DNA from: Ectopseudomonas alcaliphila
GTDB lineage: Bacteria; Pseudomonadota; Gammaproteobacteria; Pseudomonadales; Pseudomonadaceae
Direction of reading: 5' to 3'
DNA: 64,000 nt
Assembly: GCF_900101755.1 (NCBI RefSeq)
Contig: NZ_FNAE01000001.1
Coordinates: 434,001-498,000, forward strand
The position numbers were made by a program, and so were the translations under genes. The notes under the pieces are model-generated. The model saw only the letters and a list, made by a program, of their open reading frames with translations. It was not told the DNA's origin and did not search any database. How positions within the stretch are numbered: position 1 is the first letter of the stretch; each line of letters opens with the position of its first letter. Below, one piece after another: positions 26,271-40,595 of the stretch.

Positions 26271-26978
26271 TCAAACCTTGGGCGCGGCGCTCGGTGTCTT
26301 GGTACGCGGCTTGAGCTGCGCGCCGGCCAACGCAGGGTCGGCGACCCCTGTTTCCGAACGCATGCCGGCAGCCAGGAACGGCACCATCATGCGCATCACC
26401 TGCTCGATCGAGGTGTTCACGCCAAAATCAGTCTCGGCCATCGCCCGCAGCGCCTTGATGCCGGACATGCTGAACGCAGCGGCGCCGAGCATGAAGTGCA
26501 CGCGCCAGAACAGCTCAAGCGGCGGAATGCGCGGCGCAGCCTCATGCACCAGCAGCATGTAACGACGGAAGACCTTGCCGTAGACCTCTTCCAGGTACTT
26601 GCGCAGGTGTCCCTGGCTCTGGCTGAACGCCAGACCAAGCAGACGCATGAAAATGGAGAGATCATTGCCGCTACGCGGCTTCACGGCCAAGGCCTGCTCG
26701 ACCAGCAATTCGAGCAGCTCTTCCAGGGAAACCTGGGTTTCGGACTTGGCCTGACGGCGATCGAGCTCCTTTTCCAGGCTGGCGCAGAAAGGCCCGAGGA
26801 AACGCGAGAAGACCGCCTGTATAAGTGCCTTCTTCGAACCGAAGTGGTAGTTGACGGCAGCCAGGTTGACCCCGGCCTTGCTGGTGATCAGCCGCAGCGA
26901 GGTCTCGGCGAAGCCTTTTTCCGCGAACAGCTGTTCCGCAGCATCGAGAATGCGTTCAACGGTTTCCGACTGAGCCAT
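26271..26978 (-). CDS. psrA: TetR-family regulator PsrA
   Basis: A 235-residue repressor/activator. Its N-terminal TetR helix-turn-helix reads ILDAAEQLFAEKGFAETSLRLITSKAGVNLAAVNYHFGSKKALI, quoted here as a region of residues 10-53 rather than a motif. The C-terminal ligand domain follows. PsrA of pseudomonads senses long-chain fatty acids, represses fadBA and its own gene and activates rpoS. The two palindromes just upstream (26993-27019) fit autoregulation, and fadBA is in the same window. Confidence 0.93.
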   Translation of the reverse strand: MAQSETVERILDAAEQLFAEKGFAETSLRLITSKAGVNLAAVNYHFGSKKALIQAVFSRFLGPFCASLEKELDRRQAKSETQVSLEELLELLVEQALAVKPRSGNDLSIFMRLLGLAFSQSQGHLRKYLEEVYGKVFRRYMLLVHEAAPRIPPLELFWRVHFMLGAAAFSMSGIKALRAMAETDFGVNTSIEQVMRMMVPFLAAGMRSETGVADPALAGAQLKPRTKTPSAAPKV

Positions 26979-26992
26979 GAGTTCTCACCTGA

Positions 26993-27006
26993 CAAACACT
27001 TGTTTG
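26993..27006. promoter_or_regulatory. PsrA operator, distal half of tandem
   Basis: CAAAC-ACTT-GTTTG, an exact match to the published PsrA motif (G/C)AAAC-N2-4-GTTT(G/C). It lies 15 bp upstream of the psrA start. Confidence 0.9.
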
Positions 27007-27019
27007 AAACATACGTTTC
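27006..27019. promoter_or_regulatory. Second PsrA operator
   Basis: GAAAC-ATAC-GTTTC, a second exact match to the PsrA motif that shares base 27006 with the first. The 13-bp centre spacing is close to more than one helical turn. Confidence 0.88.
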
Positions 27020-27162
27020 ATCCCACTGAATTGTCAAGCCGCATGAGCCGTCTTTTGGCCGGCCGGTCACAGCTTACAACATGCAGAGACGCAGATTACC
27101 CAACCTGGGTAACAAGCCAGATCACAGACATCTGCAAAATGGTCGTTGCCAAGCCCTGCTTA

Positions 27163-27178
27163 CTGTATATAATCCCAG
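27163..27178. promoter_or_regulatory. LexA box 1
   Basis: CTGTATATAATCCCAG resembles the gammaproteobacterial LexA box CTGT-N8-ACAG, with one mismatch (CCAG). It lies 29 bp before lexA. Confidence 0.75.
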
Positions 27179-27181
27179 TCA

Positions 27182-27197
27182 CTGTATAAAAAGACAG
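27182..27197. promoter_or_regulatory. LexA box 2
   Basis: CTGTATAAAAAGACAG matches CTGT-N8-ACAG exactly, 10 bp before the lexA start. It should block the promoter or ribosome loading region until LexA is cleaved. Confidence 0.92.
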
Positions 27198-27206
27198 AGC
27201 CCAGCC

Positions 27207-27821
27207 ATGCTGAAACTGACGCCACGCCAAGCCGAGATTCTCGCTTTCATCAAACGCTGCCTGGAAGACAACGGCTACCCACCTACCCGCGCGGAGATCG
27301 CTCAGGAGCTGGGGTTCAAATCACCCAACGCCGCAGAAGAGCACCTCAAGGCACTCGCTCGCAAGGGTGCCATCGAGATGACCCCAGGTGCATCGCGTGG
27401 TATTCGCATTCCTGGCTTCGAGCCAGGCGCCGCCAACGACGATGAGGGCTTGCCAGTCATCGGCCGTGTCGCAGCCGGTGCACCTATCCTCGCTCAGCAA
27501 CATGTCGAGGAATCCTGCCAGATCAATCCGGCATTCTTTCAACCCAAAGCCGACTACCTGCTGCGCGTACGCGGCATGAGCATGAAGGACATCGGTATTT
27601 TCGATGGCGATCTGCTCGCCGTGCACACCACCCGCGAAGCACGCAATGGCCAGATCGTCGTCGCTCGTATCGACGACGAAGTGACGGTCAAACGCTTCAA
27701 GCGCGAGGGCAACAAGGTCTGGCTGATTGCCGAGAATCCTGAGTTCGCCCCGATCGAAGTAGACCTGGAAAACCAGGACCTTGTCATCGAAGGTTTGAGC
27801 GTCGGTGTAATCCGCCGCTGA
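27207..27821 (+). CDS. lexA: SOS repressor LexA
   Basis: A 204-residue repressor. The N-terminal winged helix (residues 1-70) holds [20 protein letters not shown]. The self-cleavage bond is Ala90-Gly91 in RVAAGAPIL; the serine is S125 (RGMSMKD) and the lysine K162 (VTVKRFK). Under DNA damage RecA filaments trigger cleavage and induction of SOS genes. ATG 27207 gives the family N-terminus [12 protein letters not shown]; upstream in-frame Met codons lie across the LexA boxes. It is followed 9 bp later by sulA. Confidence 0.97.
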   Translation: MLKLTPRQAEILAFIKRCLEDNGYPPTRAEIAQELGFKSPNAAEEHLKALARKGAIEMTPGASRGIRIPGFEPGAANDDEGLPVIGRVAAGAPILAQQHVEESCQINPAFFQPKADYLLRVRGMSMKDIGIFDGDLLAVHTTREARNGQIVVARIDDEVTVKRFKREGNKVWLIAENPEFAPIEVDLENQDLVIEGLSVGVIRR

Positions 27822-27830
27822 GGAGACACC

Positions 27831-28304
27831 ATGCAAGTGCAGCAGTCGTTCGAGCGCCCACAACTTCCCCTTTTCGACGCCTTTCTAGCCGGAGCGTCGA
27901 GTGAGCCACTGGTAGCGACCGGTGACATCTCTCGTAGCGAGAATGATCAGGCGTTCAGCGAACTGGCTCTGCGCGGCGCTGCCGGCCACTGCCTGCACTT
28001 GCTGGCCCCGATTCTTCGCGAACTGAGCCAGAACCAGGATGCGCGCTGGCTGACTCTGGTGGCACCGCCAGCCAGCCTCACACAAAGCTGGCTGCGCGAT
28101 GCTGGACTGAACCGTGAACGCATCCTGCTACTGCATCCGCGACAAGGGCAAAATGCCCTTGAGTTGGCAGAGGAAGCGCTGAAGCTGGGACGCAGCCATA
28201 CCGTAATCAGCTGGCTACACCCGGTTGAGTGCAGCACTCGCCAGCGTCTTGCCCAGGCAGCCAATGCCGGCGGGGCACAAAGCCTGAACATCAGCCTGGG
28301 TTAA
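27831..28304 (+). CDS. sulA: SOS cell-division inhibitor SulA
   Basis: A 157-residue protein that binds FtsZ and delays division during SOS. The central part LAPILRELSQNQDARWLTLVAPP and LSWLHPV-like C-terminal block are typical of SulA. It is 9 bp after lexA and has no separate LexA box, so it is induced with lexA; the lexA-sulA pairing is usual in pseudomonads. Confidence 0.93.
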   Translation: MQVQQSFERPQLPLFDAFLAGASSEPLVATGDISRSENDQAFSELALRGAAGHCLHLLAPILRELSQNQDARWLTLVAPPASLTQSWLRDAGLNRERILLLHPRQGQNALELAEEALKLGRSHTVISWLHPVECSTRQRLAQAANAGGAQSLNISLG

Positions 28305-28318
28305 AGATCCACAAACGC

Positions 28319-28346
28319 AAACGGGGCTCCATTGGAGCCCCGTTTT
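28319..28346. terminator. Terminator after lexA-sulA
   Basis: AAACGGGGCTCC / GGAGCCCCGTTT forms a 12-bp stem with a 3-base loop, ending in TTTT. It sits between convergent genes and is A-rich on the left, so it can act in both directions. Confidence 0.9.
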
Positions 28347-28364
28347 CGTTAAGCCGTAACGCCT

Positions 28365-28601
28365 TCAGTGCAGAACGCGCGAGCCTTCTTCTTCGCCACT
28401 GAAATCACCCTCAGCCATTCGGCCGGCCATCTGCACGCCGACATTGAGCATGGCCTTGGCCACCTCGATGTGCTGCCCCTGCAGGAAAGCCTTGGCATCA
28501 GCGGAGAAGTCCAGAGTCACCAGTGCCTCTTCATCCTCTGCGCGACGCAGGGCAATACGCCCATCGGGCAGTTCGACGATTTCCAGGAAGGATGTAGGCA
28601 T
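28365..28601 (-). CDS. Conserved hypothetical protein, 78 residues
   Basis: A small acidic, cytoplasmic protein starting MPTSFLEIVELPDGRIALRR and ending GEEEGSRVLH. No signal peptide, helix or motif that I recognise. I recall a similar small gene (PA3009) at this place in P. aeruginosa, which supports it as real. It lies 80 bp after the DUF6586 gene on the same strand. Confidence 0.75.
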   Translation of the reverse strand: MPTSFLEIVELPDGRIALRRAEDEEALVTLDFSADAKAFLQGQHIEVAKAMLNVGVQMAGRMAEGDFSGEEEGSRVLH

Positions 28602-28681
28602 GGCTCAGTCTCTGTGCAAAAACACGACATTGTAACAGCCAGCCGGGGTCATCCCCAGCCCACTGGTCCAGTTAAACCCGA

Positions 28682-29200
28682 TCAGCACTCGCTGAGGCCT
28701 TCGCGAAAGCGCAGTACCAGGGCCTTGAGCTGCTGACGCCAGGCATCGATCTCATCGATACTCAGTTCGACCGGCTCTTCGCCAACGCTGACAGCAGTGA
28801 TCAATGGCATGGACGGATCGACCTTGGCCTTGCGCTCCTCACGCGGCGGCTGGAACAACGCGGCATAGGCAGCCAGCAGTTCGGCCAGCCAGGTTTCGCG
28901 CTGCTGCGCCAGCTCGACCAATTCAGCCAGCTCCGGGCTGGGCGAACCGTCGAGCACCGCCTGCTGCACGAAGGACTCGACACGCGAGGGCGTAGCGTCG
29001 TTCATGCGGTAATAGCCGGCAATCTCATGGCACAGCCCGAGCAGTCCACCGTACAGGTGAAACAGCGCGGCTTCTCGCTCGGCTTGCACCAATGCCTGGA
29101 GGTTGAACGCAGCGGAGGCCTCGGCCTTGCGCCAGTTATCCAGAGCAAGGCCGGCGAAGAAGATCTTCTGATTGGTGCGGGTATAGATTTCTTTGGCCAT
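28682..29200 (-). CDS. Conserved hypothetical protein (DUF6586-like)
   Basis: A 172-residue protein starting MAKEIYTRTNQKIFFAGLAL, with a largely helical, soluble sequence (LFHLYGGLLGLCHEIAGYYR). It fits a Pseudomonas-restricted family I know as DUF6586, function unknown. ATG 29198-29200 has GGAGG 8 bases upstream; a longer ORF to 29263 is not supported. Nearby topA is on the same strand. Confidence 0.8.
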   Translation of the reverse strand: MAKEIYTRTNQKIFFAGLALDNWRKAEASAAFNLQALVQAEREAALFHLYGGLLGLCHEIAGYYRMNDATPSRVESFVQQAVLDGSPSPELAELVELAQQRETWLAELLAAYAALFQPPREERKAKVDPSMPLITAVSVGEEPVELSIDEIDAWRQQLKALVLRFREGLSEC

Positions 29201-29356
29201 TACGGCGACCTCCACGGCATATCGGGTCATGGTACGCGCATCGGCTCCAGGCCTGACGCGCATCTCGTCAGCCCTGGGCCTTTCACGATCTCGCCGAGCT
29301 GGCCGAACCTGATTTTAACCACACCTGGCCAACGCGCAGCAGATAGTGGACAGGCC

Positions 29357-31963
29357 CTAGCGCTTGTCCTCGACCTTCCACTTGCCACCATCGAAGAACG
29401 CGCGCCAGCCGGTGGGCTTGCCATCGACTTCGGACTGCACGTACTGCTCCTTGGTCTTGCGGCTGTAGCGAATCACTGCCGGGCGACCATCAGGGTCCTT
29501 CTGCGGGGCATCGCAGAGGAAGTGGTACTTGGGATCGATCTCGTGCTTGTGCGGGACGATCTCCAGCACCAGCGGCGCACGCGTCTCGCGATTTTTCGGG
29601 AACTGGCTGGCAGCCAGGAACAGACCCGATGCGCCATCACGCAGCACGTAGGTGTCGTCCACCTTCTCGCACTTGAGCTCCGGCATGTCCACCTTGTCCA
29701 TCTTCGGTGGCGCTGCCTCGCCGTTCTTCAACAGCTTGCGGGTGTTCTTGCAGCTGGTATTGGTGCAACCGAAGAACTTGCCGAAGCGACCAGTCTTGAG
29801 CTGCATCTGGCTGCCGCACTTGTCGCACTCCAGACTCGGGCCTTCGTAGCCCTTGATGCGGTACTGGCCCTGCTCGATCTCGTAGCCGCTGCAATCGGGA
29901 TTGTTGCCGCAGATATGCAGCTTGCGGGTTTCATCCAGCAGGTAGGCATCCATGGCGGTGGCGCAGATCGGGCAGCGATGCTTGCCGAGCAGCACCAGGG
30001 ACTCGGATTCACCCTCGTCATCGGCAGCGATCTCATCACCCGGCACCAGATTGATGGTGGCCTTGCAGCGTTCCTTCGGCGGCAGTGCATAACCGGAGCA
30101 ACCAAGGAATACCCCGGTGGAGGCAGTACGGATCATCATCGGCCGACCGCACTCGCGGCAGGGAATGTCGGTCAGCGTCGGCTGGTTGGCACGCATGCCG
30201 CCCTCGCCCGCTTCGGCCGCTTCGAGCTTCTTCTTGAAGTCGCCGTAGAATTCATCGAGCAGATTCTTCCACTCGCGCTCGCCCTGGGCCACATCGTCGA
30301 GATGCTCTTCCATGGTGGCGGTGAAGCTGTAATCCATCAGGTTGGCGAAGCTCTCGTCGAGACGCTCGGTGACGATGTCCCCCATCTTCTCGGCATAGAA
30401 GCGACGGTTATGCACCGTGACGTAGCCGCGATCCTGAATGGTGGAAATGATCGCCGCATAGGTGGACGGACGACCGATACCGCGCTTTTCCAGCTCCTTG
30501 ACCAGGCTGGCTTCGGAGTAACGCGCCGGCGGCTTGGTGAAGTGCTGGCTGGGGTCGAGCTGAAGCAGCTTGAGCGCCTCGCCCTCCTTCATTTCCGGCA
30601 GGACATCATCCTCGCCCGGCTTGCTCTGCTGCGGCAGCACACGAGTGTAACCGTCGAACTTGAGGATGCGGCCCTTGGCGCGCAGCTCGAAGTCGCCCGC
30701 AGCCACGGTGACGCTGGTGGACAGGTATTCGGCCGGCGGCATCTGGCAGGCCACGAACTGACGCCAGATCAGGTCATACAGACGCTCGGCATCACGCTCC
30801 ATGCCGGACAGCTGGGTCGGGCGCAGGTTGACGTCGGACGGACGAATCGCTTCGTGCGCCTCCTGGGCGCCCTCCTTGCTCGAATACTGATTCGGCTTGC
30901 CCGGCAGGTACTTGTCACCGTACTCGCTGCCGATGAAGCCACGCACCATCTCCACGGCGTCGTTCGACAGGTTGGTCGAGTCGGTACGCATGTAGGTGAT
31001 GTAGCCAGCCTCGTAGAGACGCTGAGCCATCATCATGGTCTTCTTCACCCCGAAGCCCAGGCGATTGCTCGCCGCTTGCTGCAGGGTGGAGGTAATGAAG
31101 GGGGCCGACGGTTTGCTGCTGGTCGGGCGGTCTTCACGCTTGACCACGCTGTAGCTGGAAGCCTTGAGCTTCTCCAGCGCGGCCATGGCCTGCGCTTCGT
31201 TGACCGGCTTGAAGGCGGCGCCACTTTCGCGCACGACCTCGAAACGCACCTTGGCACTCTTCGCCGTGCCGAGGTCGGCGTGCACTTCCCAGTATTCTTC
31301 CGGTACGAAAGCGCGGATTTCTTTCTCGCGCGCCACCACCAGCTTCACCGCGACCGACTGCACGCGGCCGGCAGACAGGCCACGGGCGATCTTGGCCCAC
31401 AGCAGCGGCGAGACCATGTAGCCCACCACGCGGTCCAGGAAGCGGCGCGCCTGCTGGGCGTTGACGCGGTTGATATCCAGCTCGCCAGGCTTGGAGAAGG
31501 CATCCTGAATCGCCTTCTTGGTGATCTCGTTGAAGACCACGCGCTTGTAGCGGCTGTCATCGCCACCAATGGATTCGCGCAGGTGCCAGGCAATGGCTTC
31601 CCCTTCGCGGTCCAAGTCGGTTGCGAGATAGATGGTGTCAGCATCCTTGGCCAGACGGCGCAGCTCTTCGATCACCTTTTCCTTGCCGGGCAGGATCTCG
31701 TATTTGGCCTTCCAACCGTGCTCGGGGTCGACCCCCATACGGGTGAACAGCTGGCGTTTGGCCTTTTCCTTGGGCGACAGCGCAGGCGTCTCAGCGGCGG
31801 CCTTGCCGCGCTTGGCAGGCTCCTTGGTGGCGCTTGCCGAGCCGCTGGTAGGCAGGTCACGGATGTGGCCGATGCTCGACTTCACCACGTACTGGCTGCC
31901 CAAGTACTTGTTGATGGTCTTGGCCTTGGCCGGGGATTCCACGATGACCAGCGATTTGCCCAT
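29357..31963 (-). CDS. topA: DNA topoisomerase I
   Basis: An 868-residue type IA topoisomerase that relaxes negative supercoils. The N-terminal Toprim domain is [20 protein letters not shown] with [16 protein letters not shown]. The catalytic Tyr lies near residue 325 in [11 protein letters not shown]. The C-terminal part has zinc-finger cysteines ([24 protein letters not shown]) and a distinct tail ending [12 protein letters not shown]. Length and domain order match Pseudomonas TopA. Confidence 0.97.
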   Translation of the reverse strand: MGKSLVIVESPAKAKTINKYLGSQYVVKSSIGHIRDLPTSGSASATKEPAKRGKAAAETPALSPKEKAKRQLFTRMGVDPEHGWKAKYEILPGKEKVIEELRRLAKDADTIYLATDLDREGEAIAWHLRESIGGDDSRYKRVVFNEITKKAIQDAFSKPGELDINRVNAQQARRFLDRVVGYMVSPLLWAKIARGLSAGRVQSVAVKLVVAREKEIRAFVPEEYWEVHADLGTAKSAKVRFEVVRESGAAFKPVNEAQAMAALEKLKASSYSVVKREDRPTSSKPSAPFITSTLQQAASNRLGFGVKKTMMMAQRLYEAGYITYMRTDSTNLSNDAVEMVRGFIGSEYGDKYLPGKPNQYSSKEGAQEAHEAIRPSDVNLRPTQLSGMERDAERLYDLIWRQFVACQMPPAEYLSTSVTVAAGDFELRAKGRILKFDGYTRVLPQQSKPGEDDVLPEMKEGEALKLLQLDPSQHFTKPPARYSEASLVKELEKRGIGRPSTYAAIISTIQDRGYVTVHNRRFYAEKMGDIVTERLDESFANLMDYSFTATMEEHLDDVAQGEREWKNLLDEFYGDFKKKLEAAEAGEGGMRANQPTLTDIPCRECGRPMMIRTASTGVFLGCSGYALPPKERCKATINLVPGDEIAADDEGESESLVLLGKHRCPICATAMDAYLLDETRKLHICGNNPDCSGYEIEQGQYRIKGYEGPSLECDKCGSQMQLKTGRFGKFFGCTNTSCKNTRKLLKNGEAAPPKMDKVDMPELKCEKVDDTYVLRDGASGLFLAASQFPKNRETRAPLVLEIVPHKHEIDPKYHFLCDAPQKDPDGRPAVIRYSRKTKEQYVQSEVDGKPTGWRAFFDGGKWKVEDKR

Positions 31964-32067
31964 GGATCAGAAAATTCCTGAATTGCGAAATATAAAAGGC
32001 AGGGAGCCTTGAGGCCCCGCTATATATAGTGGTGACCAAGCGAAGGTCAAGCGCAGGGTCTGCGCAG

Positions 32068-32310
32068 TCAGACTTGCGAAGCGCCGATGGGGCTGACTTC
32101 GGCCTGAATCAAAGCAAAGCGCGGAACGCGCGTGCCGTCCACCTCGATCTCTTCGCAGAACATGCTCAGCGGCCGCACCCACAGGCCAAACTCGCCGTAT
32201 AGCGCCTGGTAGACCACCACCTCCTCCTCGTTTTCGGAATGGCGTGCCACCCCAAATACGCGGTACTGCGGGCCTTTGTAGTGGCGATAGAGTCCTGGCT
32301 GCAACTGCAT
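32068..32310 (-). CDS. DUF1653 protein
   Basis: An 80-residue protein starting MQLQPGLYRHYKGPQYRVFG and containing ARHSENEEEVVVYQALYG and LWVRPLSMF, all hallmarks of DUF1653. The family is small and of unknown function. ATG 32308-32310 is chosen over the upstream Met at 32346, because the family begins at the former. It is upstream of topA on the same strand. Confidence 0.88.
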   Translation of the reverse strand: MQLQPGLYRHYKGPQYRVFGVARHSENEEEVVVYQALYGEFGLWVRPLSMFCEEIEVDGTRVPRFALIQAEVSPIGASQV

Positions 32311-32345
32311 GAGCGGTTCCCGAAAATAAAAAGCCGTAAAAAGCA

Positions 32346-32370
32346 AAACCGGGGCGCTGGGCCCCGGTTT
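32346..32370 (-). terminator. Terminator of fadBA
   Basis: Just after the fadA stop, read on the minus strand: AAACCGGGGC, loop, GCCCCGGTTT, then TTGCTTTTT. A strong hairpin with a T-rich tail. Confidence 0.88.
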
Positions 32371-32385
32371 CCTGTCCGCTAGCGC

Positions 32386-35739
<3,354 letters not shown>

Positions 35740-36207
35740 CAACTGATCTCCACGGTATGGAAGCTGAACAGTACACATCGGAGCCAACCGGCAGGCCAGC
35801 CCGCAGCAACGCCGCCTGAGCATAGCCCCAATCGGTACGACACACCCACCGACGCGATATTCGGGCTGCATATGGCGCGCCTTACAAGGCAAACGCTCAA
35901 TTCATACGCCCGTTTGATTTGGGTGTGCACACCTTCAGGGAAAAGCCCGCACTTGTCAATTGGCCTCTTTTCGCCGTTTTCCCGAAGACTTACCCAGGCC
36001 AGGTCATCCGTGGCCTCCAGCCGATTCCGATAAGCAGCGTCAATAACGCACCATTGCGAGCGTTTTCTGCTTGGCACAGACACGCCCGGGTGCCTAGCCA
36101 AATCACCACGCTCCGGGTACAGTCGTCTCACTTTCGGCTGGCACAGCGCCACCTGAAGGCAATACAAAAACAAATCGAGCCCCACGATGGGCCACACGGA
36201 GTCACCA
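35740..36207. other. Divergent intergenic region, fadB / exported protein gene
   Basis: About 468 bp. It must hold the fadBA promoter and that of the 36208 gene. I see CAAAC at 35890-35894 and GTTTG at 35912-35916, too far apart for a PsrA site. No RNA gene, repeat array or convincing sigma-70 promoter was recognised. Confidence 0.5.
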
Positions 36208-37029
36208 ATGTCGAGCCGCCGTTCGCTTGCATTTCCCCTGGGCGCCCTGCTCCTTTTCGTCTTCACGTCACTCTTCTCCACCTTGCTCAGCGCCGCGCCA
36301 GCCAATGATCTGTTGCGCCTGCACCAGCTGCGCCTGGCCACACAGAAAAGCCTGGGCGACTTCTACATGTACAAGGGCATGGAAGGCGACCAGCGCTATG
36401 CGCGGATGATTGGCGAATCCCTGCAGGAAGGCCAATCGCACCTTGACAGCCTGGGCGACATGCCCGGCGATGCGAGCAAGGCGCTACGCGCGCAGTTGCA
36501 AACCAATTGGCAAAGTTATCGCGACGGACTCCAGGCACTGATGGAAGCCATGCGCAGTCAGGGCTACACCGACCTGCAACCTGTCGCCGACCTGGCTGAA
36601 AGCAACCAAAACATCATGGCCATTAGTCAGGAGCTCTATCAGAAGATTCAGCAAGAAAGCGGTTTCAACGTACCGCAGCTGACCCAGAAAAGCCGCGAAC
36701 AGAGCCTGCTGATGCAGAACATCGCCCTGGACTACGCCTCACGCAGCGCCTCGGTCGGCGCCAGTTTCTTCGGTGGCGGCGAAGAACGCGCCATCGACGA
36801 GCTGGCCGGCGAGTTCGCCAGCAAGCTGGACAATCTCAGCGCCGCCCAGCAGAACACCCCGGAGATCAGCGCGGCCCTGAACTCCATCGGCACCAAATGG
36901 CGTTACATCGAAAAATCCCTGCGCAACTACAACGAAAACACCGTACCTTTCCTGATCAGCAAGTATTCCGACAGCATCATCGAAGGTCTGGAAGCCGTTG
37001 CCGCCCAGTACGCCACCAGCCAACACTGA
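36208..37029 (+). CDS. Exported hypothetical protein, helical
   Basis: A 273-residue protein with an N-terminal signal sequence (FPLGALLLFVFTSLFSTLLSAAPA, likely cut after the Ala pair). The rest is polar and mostly helical, with LRAQLQTNWQSYRDGLQALMEAMR and IDELAGEFASKLDNLS, suggesting a periplasmic coiled-coil or bundle. ATG 36208 has GGAG 7 bases upstream. No family is recognised. It is followed by a terminator and a stress-protein gene. Confidence 0.78.
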   Translation: MSSRRSLAFPLGALLLFVFTSLFSTLLSAAPANDLLRLHQLRLATQKSLGDFYMYKGMEGDQRYARMIGESLQEGQSHLDSLGDMPGDASKALRAQLQTNWQSYRDGLQALMEAMRSQGYTDLQPVADLAESNQNIMAISQELYQKIQQESGFNVPQLTQKSREQSLLMQNIALDYASRSASVGASFFGGGEERAIDELAGEFASKLDNLSAAQQNTPEISAALNSIGTKWRYIEKSLRNYNENTVPFLISKYSDSIIEGLEAVAAQYATSQH

Positions 37030-37064
37030 TGCCCCATGTTTCCGGCCTGCCTGGCCCACCTATT

Positions 37065-37090
37065 GCCCGGTGCTCGCACCGGGCTTTTCT
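37065..37090 (+). terminator. Rho-independent terminator
   Basis: GCCCGGTG, loop CTCG, CACCGGGC, then TTTTCTTT, downstream of the exported protein gene. Confidence 0.9.
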
Positions 37091-37179
37091 TTGCCTTTTT
37101 AATGACCAGTCGCCCTATCCCACACAATGGGGCCATACTTGATACAGAGCCATTTGCCCCCTTTAAGGAGGAGTTCACC

Positions 37180-37629
37180 ATGCCCTACCAGCACATTCTG
37201 GTCGCTGTCGACCTGACCGAGGAATGCGACCCCGTAGTGGTGCGCGCGCAGAAGCTGGCCCTGGCCAGTGGCGCCAAGATGTCCCTGGTGCATATCGTTG
37301 AGCCAATGGCCATGGCCTTCGGCGGCGACGTGCCGATGGACCTGTCGATGCTGCAGCAACAGCAGTTCGAACAGGCCCGCGAGCGCCTGGACAGCTTCAC
37401 CGGCAAGTATCCCGAGCTGACTGCGGACCAGCGCCATCTGGCCTATGGCCAACCGCGCCAGGAAATCCACCGCCTGGCCGAAGAACAGGATTGCGATCTG
37501 ATCGTGGTCGGTAGCCATGGACGCCACGGCCTGGCGCTGTTGCTGGGCTCCACTGCCAATGACGTGCTGCACGGTGCGCCCTGCGATGTACTCGCAGTAC
37601 GCCTGAAGAAAGGCGAAAAAGGCGCTTGA
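37180..37629 (+). CDS. Universal stress protein (UspA family)
   Basis: A 149-residue UspA-type protein. It begins MPYQHILVAVDLTEECDPVV and has the nucleotide-binding block IVVGSHGRHGLALLLGSTA followed by CDVLAVR. Such proteins bind ATP and support survival under stress. ATG 37180 has AAGGAGGAG upstream, ideal for translation; the upstream ATG at 37036 lies in the preceding terminator region and is not used. Confidence 0.92.
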   Translation: MPYQHILVAVDLTEECDPVVVRAQKLALASGAKMSLVHIVEPMAMAFGGDVPMDLSMLQQQQFEQARERLDSFTGKYPELTADQRHLAYGQPRQEIHRLAEEQDCDLIVVGSHGRHGLALLLGSTANDVLHGAPCDVLAVRLKKGEKGA

Positions 37630-37631
37630 GT

Positions 37632-37711
37632 GTAGGGTGCGCCATGCGCACCAGAGACAGCGCTGACGGCTTCGGGGCCTTCGAAACTGTGGTGCGCGCA
37701 GCGCACCCTAC
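37632..37711. repeat. Extragenic inverted repeat (GTAGGGTGCGC type)
   Basis: GTAGGGTGCGC at 37632-37642 and its exact complement GCGCACCCTAC at 37701-37711 flank 58 bp. This looks like a dispersed intergenic repeat of gammaproteobacteria, located between convergent genes. Confidence 0.75.
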
Positions 37712-37727
37712 GCAGGGCACAGTTGCC

Positions 37728-38414
37728 TTATTCGAACGAATCGCCCGCACTCATGACCAGCGGGCGAATCTTCTGCAGCTGGGTCTCCAGCGACACCGTC
37801 ATGCTCGATGACATCGAGAAGAAGGTAAGGAACGCCTTGAGGTTGGAATCGCCTTCACAGGTGTCGTGAATGCGCTGCCAGAAGGCCTGATTGACCAGTT
37901 TCAGTTGCTGGAACAGGCGCACCAGACCTTTCAGCTCCCAATCGGCCAGACGCCCTTCGCGCATGTTGAAATACTGCCGCGTCAGGTACAGCGATACCGC
38001 GCGCAGGATGAACTCCTGATTGTTGGCAAACGGCAGATGGTGTTGCGCCATGGGTTTCAGGCGCGCCAGCACCGGACAGGCGCTGGTGGCCATGATCACA
38101 CCGAGCAGCGCACGCAGGCCCTCTTCCAAGCCGACATGCTTGGTGTACTCACGCTCCGGCGTGCGCACCCAGACGCTGGCCTTCTTGAAGGCTGGCAGGC
38201 CACGAAAATCCTCGATCACCCGATGCAGATCGACCGCTGCCGGACAATGGCTGAACTGGTCGCGACTAAGCGGACAATTGCTGCATTGCTGATGCTCAAG
38301 ACGCGTCCAGGCGGGAGCCTGTTGCGCCTCAGCGGCGTCATACTCGCGATTCAGCTCGATCCGGTAGCTGAACTGATGATTGTCGTCGAGAGTAATGCGG
38401 TACTCGATGGCCAT
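37728..38414 (-). CDS. Conserved hypothetical protein with Cys cluster
   Basis: A 228-residue cytoplasmic protein starting MAIEYRITLDDNHQFSYRI. A Cys-rich segment near residues 44-58 (QCSNCPLSRDQFSHCP) could bind a metal. The rest is helical and ends LETQLQKIRPLVMSAGDSFE. I recall a relative next to the ABC-F gene in P. aeruginosa. No function is known to me. It lies 18 bp downstream of the ABC-F gene and may be co-transcribed. Confidence 0.8.
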   Translation of the reverse strand: MAIEYRITLDDNHQFSYRIELNREYDAAEAQQAPAWTRLEHQQCSNCPLSRDQFSHCPAAVDLHRVIEDFRGLPAFKKASVWVRTPEREYTKHVGLEEGLRALLGVIMATSACPVLARLKPMAQHHLPFANNQEFILRAVSLYLTRQYFNMREGRLADWELKGLVRLFQQLKLVNQAFWQRIHDTCEGDSNLKAFLTFFSMSSSMTVSLETQLQKIRPLVMSAGDSFE

Positions 38415-38432
38415 TGCCTGTTCGTTCCTTCG

Positions 38433-40358
<1,926 letters not shown>

Positions 40359-40595
40359 GGGCATCTCCAGAAACAGGGGGCGCATTCTACCCGAGATGCA
40401 AGCCGGCTGTTGCCGTTTCCACAGACGCAACAGGTGTCGCCCCTGCTCAGCATCTGCTGCAGGCACAGCGCATGTTTGCTGCATGTGTCCATCTGGCCCC
40501 GCGGCATTCACCGCGCCCCGATGAAGCGCTAAGCTAGGGGTATGCAACGACACGGACCGTGTTGCCCCATACCTCTGCTTGCCCCTGGAAATGCC

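Noticed and set aside
29027..31981. 984-codon plus-strand frame opposite topA
   Set aside because: Antisense shadow of topA; no ribosome site or family motif.
35890..35916. PsrA-like half-sites CAAAC and GTTTG upstream of fadB
   Set aside because: The halves are 17 bp apart, while PsrA sites need 2-4 bp.
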